From: Acetobacteraceae bacterium
Lineage (GTDB): Bacteria; Pseudomonadota; Alphaproteobacteria; Acetobacterales; Acetobacteraceae
Length of the DNA: 24,429 bases
Direction: 5' to 3'
Assembly (NCBI GenBank): GCA_030039695.1
Contig: JASHVB010000578.1
Location: 1 to 24,429 of the forward strand
Of the stretch, positions 8,238 through 16,131 are shown piece after piece (within the stretch, counting starts at the first letter, position 1; every line of letters starts with the position of its first letter). Below the pieces are notes generated by a model that saw only the letters and a program-made list of their open reading frames with translations, made no database searches and was not told where the DNA came from. A program made the translations under genes and the position numbers.

Positions 8238-8606
8238 TCACCCGCAGCCATTGCCGTGCAGCGTGTATGACTTCACCACCCCGGCAGCGACGGCGAATGT
8301 CGTTTCGCACTCCAGATTCACCACCTGTGGCGGTGGCTCGCCGTAAGCGCCGACCCACCATCGTGGGCCGCCATACGGTGGAAGAGGCGGCACGAACTCC
8401 AGACGGCTCTCGGTGTACGTCAAGTACTTCACCCCACCGGTTTGATAAGTGCGTGCCGGTACACCGAGCTTCTGCACCAGCTGAAAATCCGGGTGCCCGA
8501 CGAATTGGTTGAGGAACGCCTGCCGCTCGGTGAGCTGGTTCGCGCACGCGCCGACAACAACGGAGAGCAATGGTGGAACGACGCGCTGCAATTTCGGCAC
8601 CGTCAT
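8238..8606 (-). CDS. Small lipoprotein, function unknown, coupled to epmA
   Basis: The 122-residue protein has a lipoprotein signal: a basic N-terminus, the hydrophobic stretch VVPPLLSVVV and a V-G-A-C lipobox with C21 as the lipidated residue. The mature part contains a GGVKYLTY segment, a Pro/Gly/Trp-rich middle (PPLPPYGGPRWW) and ends LECETTFAVAAGVVKSYTLH-GNGC. That layout recalls small outer-membrane-associated lipoproteins with a BamE/OmlA-like fold, which is a guess from pattern. The ATG overlaps the epmA stop as ATGA, which fixes the start and implies translational coupling. The nearly adjacent Cys in CET and the last GNGC could form a disulfide in the periplasm. Confidence 0.72.
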   Translation of the reverse strand: MTVPKLQRVVPPLLSVVVGACANQLTERQAFLNQFVGHPDFQLVQKLGVPARTYQTGGVKYLTYTESRLEFVPPLPPYGGPRWWVGAYGEPPPQVVNLECETTFAVAAGVVKSYTLHGNGCG

Positions 8607-9604
8607 AGCCACGATACCTGGTCGATGCGATCGGCGCCCGACGCGATCATCGCCAGCCGATCGAAACCGAGCGCGATGCCGCCACACGCCGGCATGCCGT
8701 GGGTCAACGCGGCGAGGAAATCCTCATCGACCGGCCAATCTTCGCCACTCATCGCGTGCCGACGTGCCCGGTCCGCCGTGAATCGTGCGCGTTGCTCGGT
8801 GGGATCAGTCAGTTCGACGAAAGCATTGGCGAGCTCGATGCCACATAGGAACAATTCGAATCGCTCAGCCACGCGGGGGTCCGATGCATCGCGCCTGGCA
8901 AGCGCCGCTTGCGCCGCGGGCCAATGCGTGAGGAAGGTGGGGTGGGCGCGGCCAAGTTGCGGCTCGACCTGTTCGAGCAGCAGCCGAAAGAACAGATCCT
9001 CCCAGCTTTCGCCGTCGCGCAGACGAGTGCCGGCGGCGGTGGCGAGCGCCGCGGCATCCTCGGCGGTTGCGAGCACATCGGCGCCGACGTAACGGCTGAA
9101 GGCATCGGCGACACTCAGGCGTTCAACTGCGGTAATGTCCGTGGTGACGCCGCGGCATGTCACGACCGGAGGCAGTACCGCGCGCAGGAAATCCGCCGTC
9201 TCGTCGATCAGCGAAGACATGTCCGCGCCTGGGCGATACCATTCCAGCATGGTGAACTCAGGCGAATGCAGGTCGCTGCCTTCCCCATTCCGCCACACCC
9301 GTGCGAGTTGGAAGATCGGACCCGCGTCGCCTGCCAGCAATTTTTTCATCGCGAATTCCGGACTGGTATGCAGCCATAGGGTTTCGGTCCGCCCGTCGGG
9401 AAAGTGATGTTCCGTGCGGAAGGCGCGCAGATGCACCTCCTCACCGGGCGTGGCCACGGCATACCGCGTCTCCGCCTCCGCGTAGCCGCGTGCGGTGAAA
9501 AAAGCCCGCGTGCCAGCAGTCAGCAGGCTTCGGCGGCGCAGGAAGGGCCTGCGCGCGGCGAGGCGTTCGGGGTGCCATGACGGGCGGTTCTGGGGACCTG
9601 ACAT
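8603..9604 (-). CDS. epmA: Elongation factor P--(R)-beta-lysine ligase (GenX/PoxA type)
   Basis: The 333-residue protein is a class II lysyl-tRNA synthetase paralogue that lacks the anticodon-binding domain. Its family attaches (beta-)lysine to a conserved lysine of elongation factor P, helping ribosomes through polyproline stretches. Motif 2 is visible at about residues 98-123 (FQLARVWRNGE ... SPEFTMLEWYR). Motif 3 lies near the C-terminus (GGIALGFDRLAM, Arg316). The length and the WYRPGAD element fit EpmA and exclude full-length LysS. The stop overlaps the start of the lipoprotein gene. Neither the beta-lysine-forming epmB nor efp is in the window, so whether the donor is beta-lysine or lysine is unknown. 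Confidence 0.9.
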   Translation of the reverse strand: MSGPQNRPSWHPERLAARRPFLRRRSLLTAGTRAFFTARGYAEAETRYAVATPGEEVHLRAFRTEHHFPDGRTETLWLHTSPEFAMKKLLAGDAGPIFQLARVWRNGEGSDLHSPEFTMLEWYRPGADMSSLIDETADFLRAVLPPVVTCRGVTTDITAVERLSVADAFSRYVGADVLATAEDAAALATAAGTRLRDGESWEDLFFRLLLEQVEPQLGRAHPTFLTHWPAAQAALARRDASDPRVAERFELFLCGIELANAFVELTDPTEQRARFTADRARRHAMSGEDWPVDEDFLAALTHGMPACGGIALGFDRLAMIASGADRIDQVSWL

Positions 9605-9795
9605 GAGCCTGCATCCGCCATCACGTCAGGGTAATGCAAGAGGCACGCCCCAATCGTCGCCCGCCACGCGGGAGAGGTCGAGGCGCCAAAGACGGCAAGG
9701 GTGAGGTGCCACGGTTCTGCACACGGCCAGCCCCACCCGCTGCCGCGCAGCGCGTTGATCCGCTTCGCGCCTCAACCCCGCCTAACGAGGAAGTC

Positions 9796-10533
9796 TTACC
9801 GCGCCCTGAAGCGGGGCTTGCGGCGTTCCTTGTGCGCACGAATGCCTTCCTGCATGTCCTCACTTGCGCGCACGCGCCCCAGCGTCTGGCTGACCGCGAC
9901 CATGCGTTCCACGGGCCCGACCGGTAGAACTTCAGCGACCAGCCGCTTCAGCGCACCGATGACCAGCGGCGCAGAATCCAGCATTGCCTCCGCCATCCTC
10001 AGCGCCTCCGTCTCATGTTGACCGTCCGGCACCACGCGGTTGACGAAGCCGACTTCATACGCCCGCCGTGCAGGAACCTGAGAACACAGCAGCATCATTT
10101 CCATGGCCAGCTTGTGCGGCATGCGGGTGACCAGCGAGCTGATCATCCCACCGGTCACGCCGAGCTTCGCCTCAGGGTAATAAAAAATACTGCTTTCGGT
10201 GGAAACCATCAGGTCGCACATCATCACCACGACGATACCACCACCGACCACCCAACCAGTTGTTGCCGCAATGATCGGCTTATCAGTCTGAAATCCCACG
10301 CCCGGAATGCAGCGCCATAGCTCCGGCAGGTCGGTGACGTCCGCGCCAGCGGTGAAGGCACGATCGCCGACCGAAGAGAGAATGGCGACACGCTGGGCGG
10401 CGTCGGTGTCAAACGCCTGGAATGCCTGCTGCAATTCTATCGCCACAGCCGACGAGATCGCGTTCATCTTCTCCGGGCGGTTGATGCGGATGATCGACAC
10501 CGCGCCGCGGTGTTCTGTTGTGACCACGCTCAT
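9796..10533 (-). CDS. Enoyl-CoA hydratase/isomerase (crotonase) family protein
   Basis: The 245-residue protein has the crotonase fold. The first oxyanion-hole segment is RAFTAGADVTDL (about residues 58-69) and the second is GWVVGGGIVVVMMCDL (93-108). The substrate-side YYPEAKLGVTGG follows at 118-129. By my alignment the glutamate that hydratases carry after GGG(C/A) (Glu144 of rat mitochondrial hydratase) is Val101 here, whereas the second catalytic Glu (Glu164) is kept as Glu121. Enoyl-CoA isomerases of this superfamily work with one acid, so hydration is doubtful and isomerase or another activity is possible. A strong AGGAGAAAGGGGAG leader precedes the ATG. The gene stands alone, with a repeat-rich spacer upstream. 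Confidence 0.88.
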   Translation of the reverse strand: MSVVTTEHRGAVSIIRINRPEKMNAISSAVAIELQQAFQAFDTDAAQRVAILSSVGDRAFTAGADVTDLPELWRCIPGVGFQTDKPIIAATTGWVVGGGIVVVMMCDLMVSTESSIFYYPEAKLGVTGGMISSLVTRMPHKLAMEMMLLCSQVPARRAYEVGFVNRVVPDGQHETEALRMAEAMLDSAPLVIGALKRLVAEVLPVGPVERMVAVSQTLGRVRASEDMQEGIRAHKERRKPRFRAR

Positions 10534-10552
10534 GGGCGCTCCCCTTTCTCCT

Positions 10553-10680
10553 GTCGTTGCGAGGCCCAGAGGGCGGAGGCAACCGCCCTCACGTCATCGC
10601 CGGACCTGTCCCGGCCGTCCATGCCTGTGCTGCTCCTGTGAAGGAAGCGCGCAGATCGCCGGGACAAGCCCCGCCACGAC
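10553..10680. repeat. Intergenic palindromic repeat, copy B (crotonase-HAD spacer)
   Basis: The spacer begins with GTCGTTGCGAGGC (10553-10565), a variant of the GTCATTGCGAG word. It then carries two inverted modules: one reads ATCGCCGGACCTGTCCCGG near 10594-10612, and the other reads the same way on the opposite strand near 10656-10680 (CGCCGGGACAAGCCCCG on the plus strand). They are separated by about 40 bases. This paired inverted arrangement is typical of REP/BIME-type intergenic elements. No gene is visible. Confidence 0.5.
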
Positions 10681-10732
10681 GGTGGAGCAAGGTTGCACCC
10701 GCGTCACACCTCGCAACGGCGGCAGCGGGACC

Positions 10733-11410
10733 TCAGCGGGACATGAATGACGAAAGCTCGTGCTGCGTCAGATCGCCGATCCGTTCGATGGTGATGTCCG
10801 CGGACGGATAGGCTGCCAGCACTTCCGGATCGAGCGCGTAGTGTCCCTGCCGCGGGAACACGGTCGTGACCCGGTCTCCCCAGACCTTCTTCACGGCGTC
10901 GAGGATGCGCAACTTGTCGTCGATCAGCACGTAGTGCCTGGCGGGGAACAATCGCTCGACGTCGGCCAACTCAACTTCCTTGTGGATGTAAATCAGTACG
11001 CGGTCTTCAAAAGTCTGCCACAGGCCGGAGCAATGTACTTTGCGTGGCTGGAACACGGCATCGCCGTCCGACAGAATGACCGTCGGGGCCCACTTTCGAA
11101 CGTGCCACACGGCCTCCATCGCACCGGGATAAAGCCGATCGACAAACGGGTAATCGGCTAGCCAGTTCGCGATGCGCAGGACCTTCGGGTCGTGCAGGGA
11201 TTCCATCCTGTAGCGCTCCAGCGCGCCGAGATAGTCGGCGTAGCCGAGTTCCGTGCGCAGGTCCTCGAAGATCGCCCAATAGCGATCGCGCGCTTCGCTG
11301 CCGTGAGCTTCCAGCAGATGATCGCTCAGATCATGCTGGATACGGTCGTTGTCGAGCAGAGTGTTGTCGACATCGAACAGGAAGATCATGTCATGGATCG
11401 GGGATGTCAC
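10733..11410 (-). CDS. HAD-superfamily hydrolase
   Basis: The 225-residue protein has the haloacid dehalogenase-like fold. Motif I is FLFDVDNTLLD with the nucleophile Asp13 and general acid Asp15. Motif II is ILSDGD, and motif III is the late YVLIDDKLRIL with its Asp pair. This is a phosphatase-type arrangement, but the substrate cannot be read from sequence. The start is taken as GTG at 11410 because GGAGG lies four bases before it. An internal ATG seven codons later (MIFLFDVDN) is the alternative. The frame remains open for 95 more codons upstream without gene-like character. Confidence 0.85.
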   Translation of the reverse strand: MTSPIHDMIFLFDVDNTLLDNDRIQHDLSDHLLEAHGSEARDRYWAIFEDLRTELGYADYLGALERYRMESLHDPKVLRIANWLADYPFVDRLYPGAMEAVWHVRKWAPTVILSDGDAVFQPRKVHCSGLWQTFEDRVLIYIHKEVELADVERLFPARHYVLIDDKLRILDAVKKVWGDRVTTVFPRQGHYALDPEVLAAYPSADITIERIGDLTQHELSSFMSR

Positions 11411-11803
11411 GCTGCCTCCGGTTGCATTGCGCCGACTGGCGCAGCCTAGCCGCAACGGGGACAGGGCGGCATGTATGCCGGAGGAACGCACATCACAATC
11501 TCGTGTTGTTGCTGCGGGCGCGGTGGTTTGGGTTCGCTGTCTGGTGCGCCCTGCGGCCGAGAACCCGGGTCGCGACCCAGGAGTGCGACACGCTTCTGGC
11601 GCTGCGTCTGGCAATCCGGATCTGGTGGTTGCCCGGGCGGTTGCGGATGGCGACGCGGCGCCAGGACCTAAGCCGGCATCCTGGCCTTCCAACATGTTCC
11701 TCTATCCACGGAGTGACGATACGGTACTGCCGGCTCTGCATCTGAACAGTTACAATATTACCAACCACACCTTCCGTTAGACCAGCCAACGGCTCCCTTT
11801 GAA
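11411..11803. other. Gap between HAD and GNAT genes: no supported gene
   Basis: These 393 bases hold no frame with both a credible start and a recognisable product. On the minus strand 11446-11667 stays open for 73 codons with a Pro/Gln-rich product ending CVPPAYMPPCPRCG, but a TAG precedes it and it has no start codon. The complementary plus strand has a 66-codon Cys/Gly-rich frame that is probably its shadow. The part at 11740-11800 is AT-richer and could hold a promoter. Confidence 0.55.
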
Positions 11804-12262
11804 TCAGCCCAGCTTTTTCGCCATCTGCACAATTCCACTGACATAGGTATCGTCCCAGTCGTCCTCGGCATAGCTTGCCTTGCTGTAGAACCCGGCCGCT
11901 TCCGGCGTCGCGTACACGACGGTCTCACGACAACCGAGCTCGCGCGCCAAATGCTCGGCTAAGCTCAGCAGCGCCGAGCCGTGGCCCTTCCGTTGCCACT
12001 CCGGATGGATCGCCACCAGCCGCAGCGCCGCCCGGCCAGGTGTGACAACATCGACACGGATGGATCCGATCGGGTGCTCGTCCAGCCACAGCAGACGCGG
12101 ATGATGGCCCGGTGCGAGCTCGTCCTGCAGCTCGATCGCGTATTTCTGTGCCTCGAGCAGCACGTCGCGGCGAATCCGATGATACAGTTCCCAGTGCTCT
12201 GGCGAATCCGGGAGGCTCAGTCGGTATCTGCCGACGGCGGACAATATCGTCGTTGCGCTCAT
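11804..12262 (-). CDS. GNAT-family N-acetyltransferase
   Basis: The 152-residue protein has the Gcn5-related acetyltransferase fold. The acetyl-CoA-binding motif A is clear at residues 81-100 (RLVAIHPEWQRKGHGSALLS, with the R-x-x-G-x-G/A core at 90-95). Motif B follows as VVYATPEAAGFYSKASYAEDDW, which ends in the usual AAxFYxKxGF-like segment. The start at 12262 follows a GGGGGGAAAAGG leader about nine bases upstream. The acceptor substrate is unknown. A possible -10 (TATGAT on the minus strand, near 12358) lies about 90 bases upstream without a good -35. Confidence 0.85.
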   Translation of the reverse strand: MSATTILSAVGRYRLSLPDSPEHWELYHRIRRDVLLEAQKYAIELQDELAPGHHPRLLWLDEHPIGSIRVDVVTPGRAALRLVAIHPEWQRKGHGSALLSLAEHLARELGCRETVVYATPEAAGFYSKASYAEDDWDDTYVSGIVQMAKKLG

Positions 12263-12615
12263 CTCATGATGCCTTTTCCCCCCGCCCTCGCTTGCAGTTT
12301 GCTTGCGGCTCGCCGCTGCCTCAAGCCCGGCGCGGATCAAGCCGATAGGGGCGCATCATAACAGACCCGCAGATCCGCGTCGTTCTGCGCGCGCGAACCG
12401 GCCGCCATCTGGCGGCTGGCGTGTGGGCGATCTCGCCTGGGGCAGGGATCAGCACCGGCACCCCCGTTCCGCGGTCGCCACCGCATCGTGCCGCTTCGGC
12501 GAGTCGATCACCGCAGCAGCGGCGCTGTTCGCCATCACGCTTCACCCTTCGTGCGTGCAGCTCCGCCCGGACCGCCCGGGCAACCCGCGTGAGCTGCATC
12601 GAGGGTGAGTCGCCG
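12263..12615. other. Gap downstream of the hydrogenase operon: no supported gene
   Basis: These 353 bases contain the upstream region of the GNAT gene and, next to the protease stop, a nested hairpin listed separately. On the minus strand a 28-codon frame opens with MANSAAAAVIDSPKRH behind an AAGGG-like leader. It is too short to support and matches no family that I know. No hyp accessory gene or RNA gene is visible here. Confidence 0.55.
12557..12599 (-). terminator. Nested hairpin at the end of the hydrogenase operon
   Basis: TGCAGCTC at 12557-12564 pairs perfectly with GAGCTGCA at 12592-12599. Inside it, CCCGG (12567-12571) pairs with CCGGG (12577-12581). The structure begins 17 bases past the protease stop, where transcription of the hydrogenase operon should end. 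It lacks a following U-tract, so it may protect the 3' end or act with Rho instead of being an intrinsic terminator. Confidence 0.35.
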
Positions 12616-13119
12616 TCACGCCGCGGAGGACATAGGATCTTCGACGCTCCACTCTTCGCAGTGACGCAGGACGTGCTCCGCAACCTCCCGTGCCGCATCC
12701 ATGACTTCGCGCGACACTTCGCCGCCTGGCGTGAGCCGCTTTGCTTCCACCGCATAGATCACGCACAGCCGCGGCAAGCACCCAAGTGCCCTCGCCAGCG
12801 CGATCGCCTCTGCCACGCCCAGCCCGTGCGATGAGGCCACGCCAGCCATCGGCGAGACTTCGCCCGCGGCGCAATCCACCCGATGTACCGTACCGGGCGG
12901 CGCCCCGGACACCGCGGCGTCGACCAGGATCGCCCAGTCCGCGTCCGCAATCCGGTCCAGCACCTCCGCGGCACCGCCGTCACATTCCGCGACTGACACA
13001 TCTTCTGGTAAGCGCCCACCCAACAAACTGGCGACCCGCTGTCCGACACCGTCATCGCCGCGGTCTGGATTGCCGACGCACAGTACCAGCCGCCGCGGCG
13101 CGTCAGTCACGCGCCACAT
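12616..13119 (-). CDS. [NiFe]-hydrogenase maturation protease (HybD/HycI/HoxW family)
   Basis: The 167-residue protein is the nickel-dependent endopeptidase that removes the C-terminal tail of the hydrogenase large subunit after NiFe(CN)2CO insertion. The N-terminal GNPDRGDDGVG (residues 16-26) and the LVDAA and SSHGLG segments give the three expected nickel ligands, Asp23, Asp67 and His98, matching Glu16, Asp62 and His93 of HybD. Its start overlaps the large-subunit stop: ATG at 13119 (17-base overlap) or GTG at 13110 (8-base overlap). This placement directly after its substrate gene makes the role secure. No other maturation gene (hypA-F) is in the window. Confidence 0.9.
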   Translation of the reverse strand: MWRVTDAPRRLVLCVGNPDRGDDGVGQRVASLLGGRLPEDVSVAECDGGAAEVLDRIADADWAILVDAAVSGAPPGTVHRVDCAAGEVSPMAGVASSHGLGVAEAIALARALGCLPRLCVIYAVEAKRLTPGGEVSREVMDAAREVAEHVLRHCEEWSVEDPMSSAA

Positions 13120-14392
13120 CCAGTTTCAGGAAATGCGTCGCGCAGGAAATGCACGGATCGTGGTTGCGCACTGCCTGTTCGCACAGGTGCCGCAGCCGAT
13201 CGTCCGGTTCGTCCAGCCAGGCGGCAGCGAATGTGCGCAGGTCGTCCTCAATGCTGGATTGATTTTGCGAGGTGGGAGGCACGATCTTCGCATCCAGGAT
13301 CGACCCGTCCGCATCCAACCGGTAGCGGTGATATAGCATGCCGCGCGGGGCTTCTGTCGCGGCGTAGCCGACGCCCGCACGGGGCGGGGTCTCGATGTAC
13401 GGATGATCCGGCTCCTCATACGCATCGATGATACGCAGCGCCTCGTCGAAGGCGTACACCACTTCCACCGCACGAACCACGATACTGCGGAACGGATTAT
13501 TGCAGGTCGGGCCGAGCCCCGCATCCGTCGCGGCCTGCTTCGCCAGCGGCGAGAGGTGTTCATAATTCAGGCTGTAGCGCGCGATTGGCCCGGTCAGGTA
13601 CGCGCCGTGCCCAATATGGCGAGAATGCAGAGCGTTGGATCGCTTGACGTGGTACTCCTCGAAATTTGCCTCGTATTGCTGCGGTGTGATATCGATGCCC
13701 TTGTTCGACACTATGTGTCCTTCGTTGAACGGATATTCGCCCGCACCGCCGAGTGAGACGAATTCATAATCCCGCGCGCAATCGGGAAAATCGAATTCCG
13801 ACACCAGCTTGACGGTCGCCAGCGATGCGTCCCTTCCGCGCGCCAGGCCCTCGCCCAGCTCGCGCAGCGCACGCTTCGACGGTGCCCGGTAGAATCCGCC
13901 GACGCGCACGTTGATCGGATGAATCTCCCGTCCGCCGAGCACACGTAGGATCTCGTTGCCAAGCTTCTTCAAGGCGAGACCGTTTCGCACCAGGTCGGGG
14001 TGGTCCTTGGCCATCTCCACCGCGCCGTCATAGCCAAGAAAATCCGGCGCGTGCAGCATGTACATGTGCAGGACGTGGCTTTCAATCCATTCGCCGCAGT
14101 ACAGCAGCCGGCGCAGAGCGCGGATTTCCGGCGTGATCGTCGCGCCAAGCGCATCCTCCAGCGCGTGCACCGAACTCATCTGATAGGCAACCGGGCAGAT
14201 GCCGCAGATGCGCGCGGTGATGTCCGGCGCCTCCATGAAAGAGCGCCCGCGCAGAAACGCTTCGAAAAATCGCGGCGGCTCGAAGATGCGCAATTCAGCA
14301 TCGCGCACGCGCCCCTGCTCGATCACCAGACGCAGCCCGCCCTCGCCCTCAACACGAGCAAGCATGTCGACGGTGATCGGCTTACGCGCCAT
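13103..14392 (-). CDS. [NiFe] hydrogenase large subunit, group 3b-like
   Basis: The 429-residue protein carries the NiFe active site. The L1 motif is RICGICP (C63, C66) with the following [12 protein letters not shown]. The L2 motif is DPCISCATH (C414, C417, H420). Nine residues (FLKLDVARD) follow His420 and would be cut off by the adjacent protease gene product. The L1 wording [15 protein letters not shown] and the neighbouring beta/gamma subunit genes point to the cytosolic, NADP-linked group 3b (sulfhydrogenase-like, HyhL/HydA). The start at 14392 overlaps the small-subunit gene by 11 bases with GAGGAG inside that gene as Shine-Dalgarno. Group assignment is by eye. A group 3c/3d enzyme is less likely because of the reductase partner. 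Confidence 0.93.
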   Translation of the reverse strand: MARKPITVDMLARVEGEGGLRLVIEQGRVRDAELRIFEPPRFFEAFLRGRSFMEAPDITARICGICPVAYQMSSVHALEDALGATITPEIRALRRLLYCGEWIESHVLHMYMLHAPDFLGYDGAVEMAKDHPDLVRNGLALKKLGNEILRVLGGREIHPINVRVGGFYRAPSKRALRELGEGLARGRDASLATVKLVSEFDFPDCARDYEFVSLGGAGEYPFNEGHIVSNKGIDITPQQYEANFEEYHVKRSNALHSRHIGHGAYLTGPIARYSLNYEHLSPLAKQAATDAGLGPTCNNPFRSIVVRAVEVVYAFDEALRIIDAYEEPDHPYIETPPRAGVGYAATEAPRGMLYHRYRLDADGSILDAKIVPPTSQNQSSIEDDLRTFAAAWLDEPDDRLRHLCEQAVRNHDPCISCATHFLKLDVARD

Positions 14393-15155
14393 GGCGCGAA
14401 CTCTCCTCGTGAAACGCCTCGGCGCCAGCGTTGAACGTACGATAGGCACGCTGCAGGTCGCGCTGATCCGCGCCATGCTCGGCCAGCTTGCGGCTCAGCG
14501 ACACGGTGTTCGGCGTTTCCTTCGGGCCGTAGCAGCCGTAGCAGCCGCGGTTGTACGACGGACAGATCGCGCCGCAGCCGGCATGCGTCACCGGCCCCAG
14601 GCAGGATTTCGCGCCCCGCACCAGCACGCACACCGTGCCGGACGCCTTGCATTCCATGCAGACGCTATGCGACGGGATGTTCGGTTTGCGATGATTCAGG
14701 TGGGCGGCGAGCACCTCCACGAGCTGGCGCTTGTTGATCGGGCAGCCGTGCAACTCGAAATCCACGTTGACATGCGCGCTAATCGGCGTCGAGGTAGCGA
14801 GCGTGTCGATATAGTCGGGATGCGCGTAGACAATGTTGGTAAACTCGCGCACATCGCGGAAATTGCGTAGGGCCTGGATACCGCCGGCGGTGGCACAGGC
14901 GCCGATCGTGATCAACATGCGGGACTGGCGGCGCACCTGGTGCAGGCGTTCGGCGTCGTGCGGCGTGGTGACCGAGCCTTCCACCAGCGACACGTCGTAT
15001 GGTCCTCTCATCACACCGCGTGTCGCTTCCGGGAAATAGGCGATGTCGATCGCGCCGGCGACGGCGAGGAGCTCGTCCTCGCAGTCGAGGAGGGACAGCT
15101 GACAGCCGTCGCAGGAAGCGAATTTCCAGACTGCGAGCCTGGGTTTGCGGGTCAT
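14382..15155 (-). CDS. [NiFe] hydrogenase small (electron-transfer) subunit, group 3b-like
   Basis: The 257-residue protein passes electrons from the NiFe site through iron-sulfur clusters. The proximal [4Fe-4S] ligands are C15 and C18 (SCDGC), C87 (GACATAGG) and C138 (HGCPI). Eight more cysteines at 166, 169, 176, 185, 194, 198, 205 and 208 would bind two further clusters. There is no twin-arginine signal, so the enzyme is cytoplasmic. This three-cluster arrangement fits group 3b delta subunits. A long purine-rich Shine-Dalgarno (AGGGAGGGGGGG) precedes the ATG, and the ATG overlaps the stop of a 41-codon frame as ATGA. Confidence 0.92.
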   Translation of the reverse strand: MTRKPRLAVWKFASCDGCQLSLLDCEDELLAVAGAIDIAYFPEATRGVMRGPYDVSLVEGSVTTPHDAERLHQVRRQSRMLITIGACATAGGIQALRNFRDVREFTNIVYAHPDYIDTLATSTPISAHVNVDFELHGCPINKRQLVEVLAAHLNHRKPNIPSHSVCMECKASGTVCVLVRGAKSCLGPVTHAGCGAICPSYNRGCYGCYGPKETPNTVSLSRKLAEHGADQRDLQRAYRTFNAGAEAFHEESSRHGA

Positions 15156-15277
15156 GACGCAGCCCCCCCCTCCCTACCGGACGTCTCAGATGGGGCGTGT
15201 CCTGCACGCTGCCCGACTGCAATTCGCGTTTCCAACCTCGCGTAAGAGCGAACGGGGAATATTACCTTGCGCATCAT
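15152..15277 (-). CDS. Possible 41-residue microprotein in the hydrogenase operon
   Basis: This short frame begins with ATGATG, whose first ATG overlaps the reductase stop as ATGA. It ends with a TGA that overlaps the small-subunit start, again as ATGA. Such tight coupling on both sides is what real genes in this operon show. The product starts [19 protein letters not shown], is basic in its first half and has a Gly/Ser-rich tail. Its codon third positions are less GC-rich than its neighbours', which argues against it. The tail part doubles as the Shine-Dalgarno region of the small subunit. I know no family for it; it might equally be a translated linker that hands ribosomes on. Confidence 0.35.
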   Translation of the reverse strand: MMRKVIFPVRSYARLETRIAVGQRAGHAPSETSGREGGAAS

Positions 15278-16131
15278 ATCTCCCGCATTCCCATCAGCCG
15301 CCGCACGCGGTCGTAGCGCACCACCGCGCCGTCCTTGCATGCGAACAAACCAGCGAACTGGCAGTGTCCGCAGAGCCCGACGGCACATTTCATGTTGCGC
15401 TCGATCGACATCCAGATGGACGCTTCCGACACCCCAATATCGTGCAGCCCTGCCGCGGCGAAGCGCATCATCACTTCCGGCCCACACACCAGCGCCGTCG
15501 TGTTCGCCACATCCACCGACATGCGTGGGATCAGCTTCGTCACGACACCAACATGTCCGCGCCAGTCCGCGCCCGCATGATCCACGGTAACCTCAAGCTG
15601 AACGTCCAGCCGCTTGCGCCAGGTCTCAAGCTGCCGCCGATAAAGGATCTCCTCCGGTCCGCGCGCGCCGTACAGCAGCACGACCCTGCCGAATCGGTCA
15701 CGGCTGTTCAGCAGGTGATAGATGGATGGGCGGAGCGGCGCCAAACCCAGACCGCCGGCGACGATGACCACGTCCTGTCCTGCCAGTTCATCGGTCGGCC
15801 ACGCGGTGCCGAACGGGCCGCGCAGACCCAGCATGTCGCCGGGCTTAAGCTGCGTCACTGCCTCGCTGACCGCGCCGACCGAACGCACCGTCTGCACCAG
15901 CTTGCTAGGGTCATTCGCATCGCCGCTGATACTGACGGGGATTTCGCCCACGCCGAACACATAGAGCATGGTAAACTGACCGGGCGCATAGCGCGGCAGC
16001 GGCACGCCATCTGTAGATACCAGCTCCAGCGTCGCGTGCCCCGGCAGGTCGCGTGTGCGTTTCTGCACGCGCACGACGCGTGGCACCATAGCATCCACGC
16101 CGGCCGCGGTACCTTCAGTGGCGCCGGCCAT
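15274..16131 (-). CDS. Hydrogenase FAD/NAD(P)-binding reductase subunit (gamma, HyhG-like)
   Basis: The 285-residue protein couples hydrogenase to the pyridine nucleotide pool, in the manner of ferredoxin-NADP reductase. The FAD-binding barrel shows RYAPGQFTMLYV and EIPVSISGD. The NAD(P)-binding domain shows VVIVAGGLGLAPLRPSIYHLL and LVCGPEVMMRF. A C-terminal [2Fe-2S] motif has cysteines at 249, 254, 257 and 265 (CAVGLCGHCQFAGLFAC). This domain order is that of the group 3b gamma subunit and dihydroorotate dehydrogenase B electron-transfer subunits. The start at 16131 overlaps the upstream gene by 17 bases; an ATG at 16089 is possible. Its stop lies within the ATGA of the following small frame. 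Confidence 0.9.
   Translation of the reverse strand: MAGATEGTAAGVDAMVPRVVRVQKRTRDLPGHATLELVSTDGVPLPRYAPGQFTMLYVFGVGEIPVSISGDANDPSKLVQTVRSVGAVSEAVTQLKPGDMLGLRGPFGTAWPTDELAGQDVVIVAGGLGLAPLRPSIYHLLNSRDRFGRVVLLYGARGPEEILYRRQLETWRKRLDVQLEVTVDHAGADWRGHVGVVTKLIPRMSVDVANTTALVCGPEVMMRFAAAGLHDIGVSEASIWMSIERNMKCAVGLCGHCQFAGLFACKDGAVVRYDRVRRLMGMREI

Noticed and set aside
11471..11671. A Cys/Gly-rich 66-residue plus-strand peptide
   Set aside because: It is opposite a Pro/Gln-rich frame and has no ribosome-binding site or known motif; four consecutive cysteines come from repeated TGT/TGC codons in the opposing CAA/GCA-rich stretch.
12357..12363. A TATGAT -10 element for the GNAT gene
   Set aside because: No acceptable -35 element lies at the right distance, so it is mentioned in the gene entry only.
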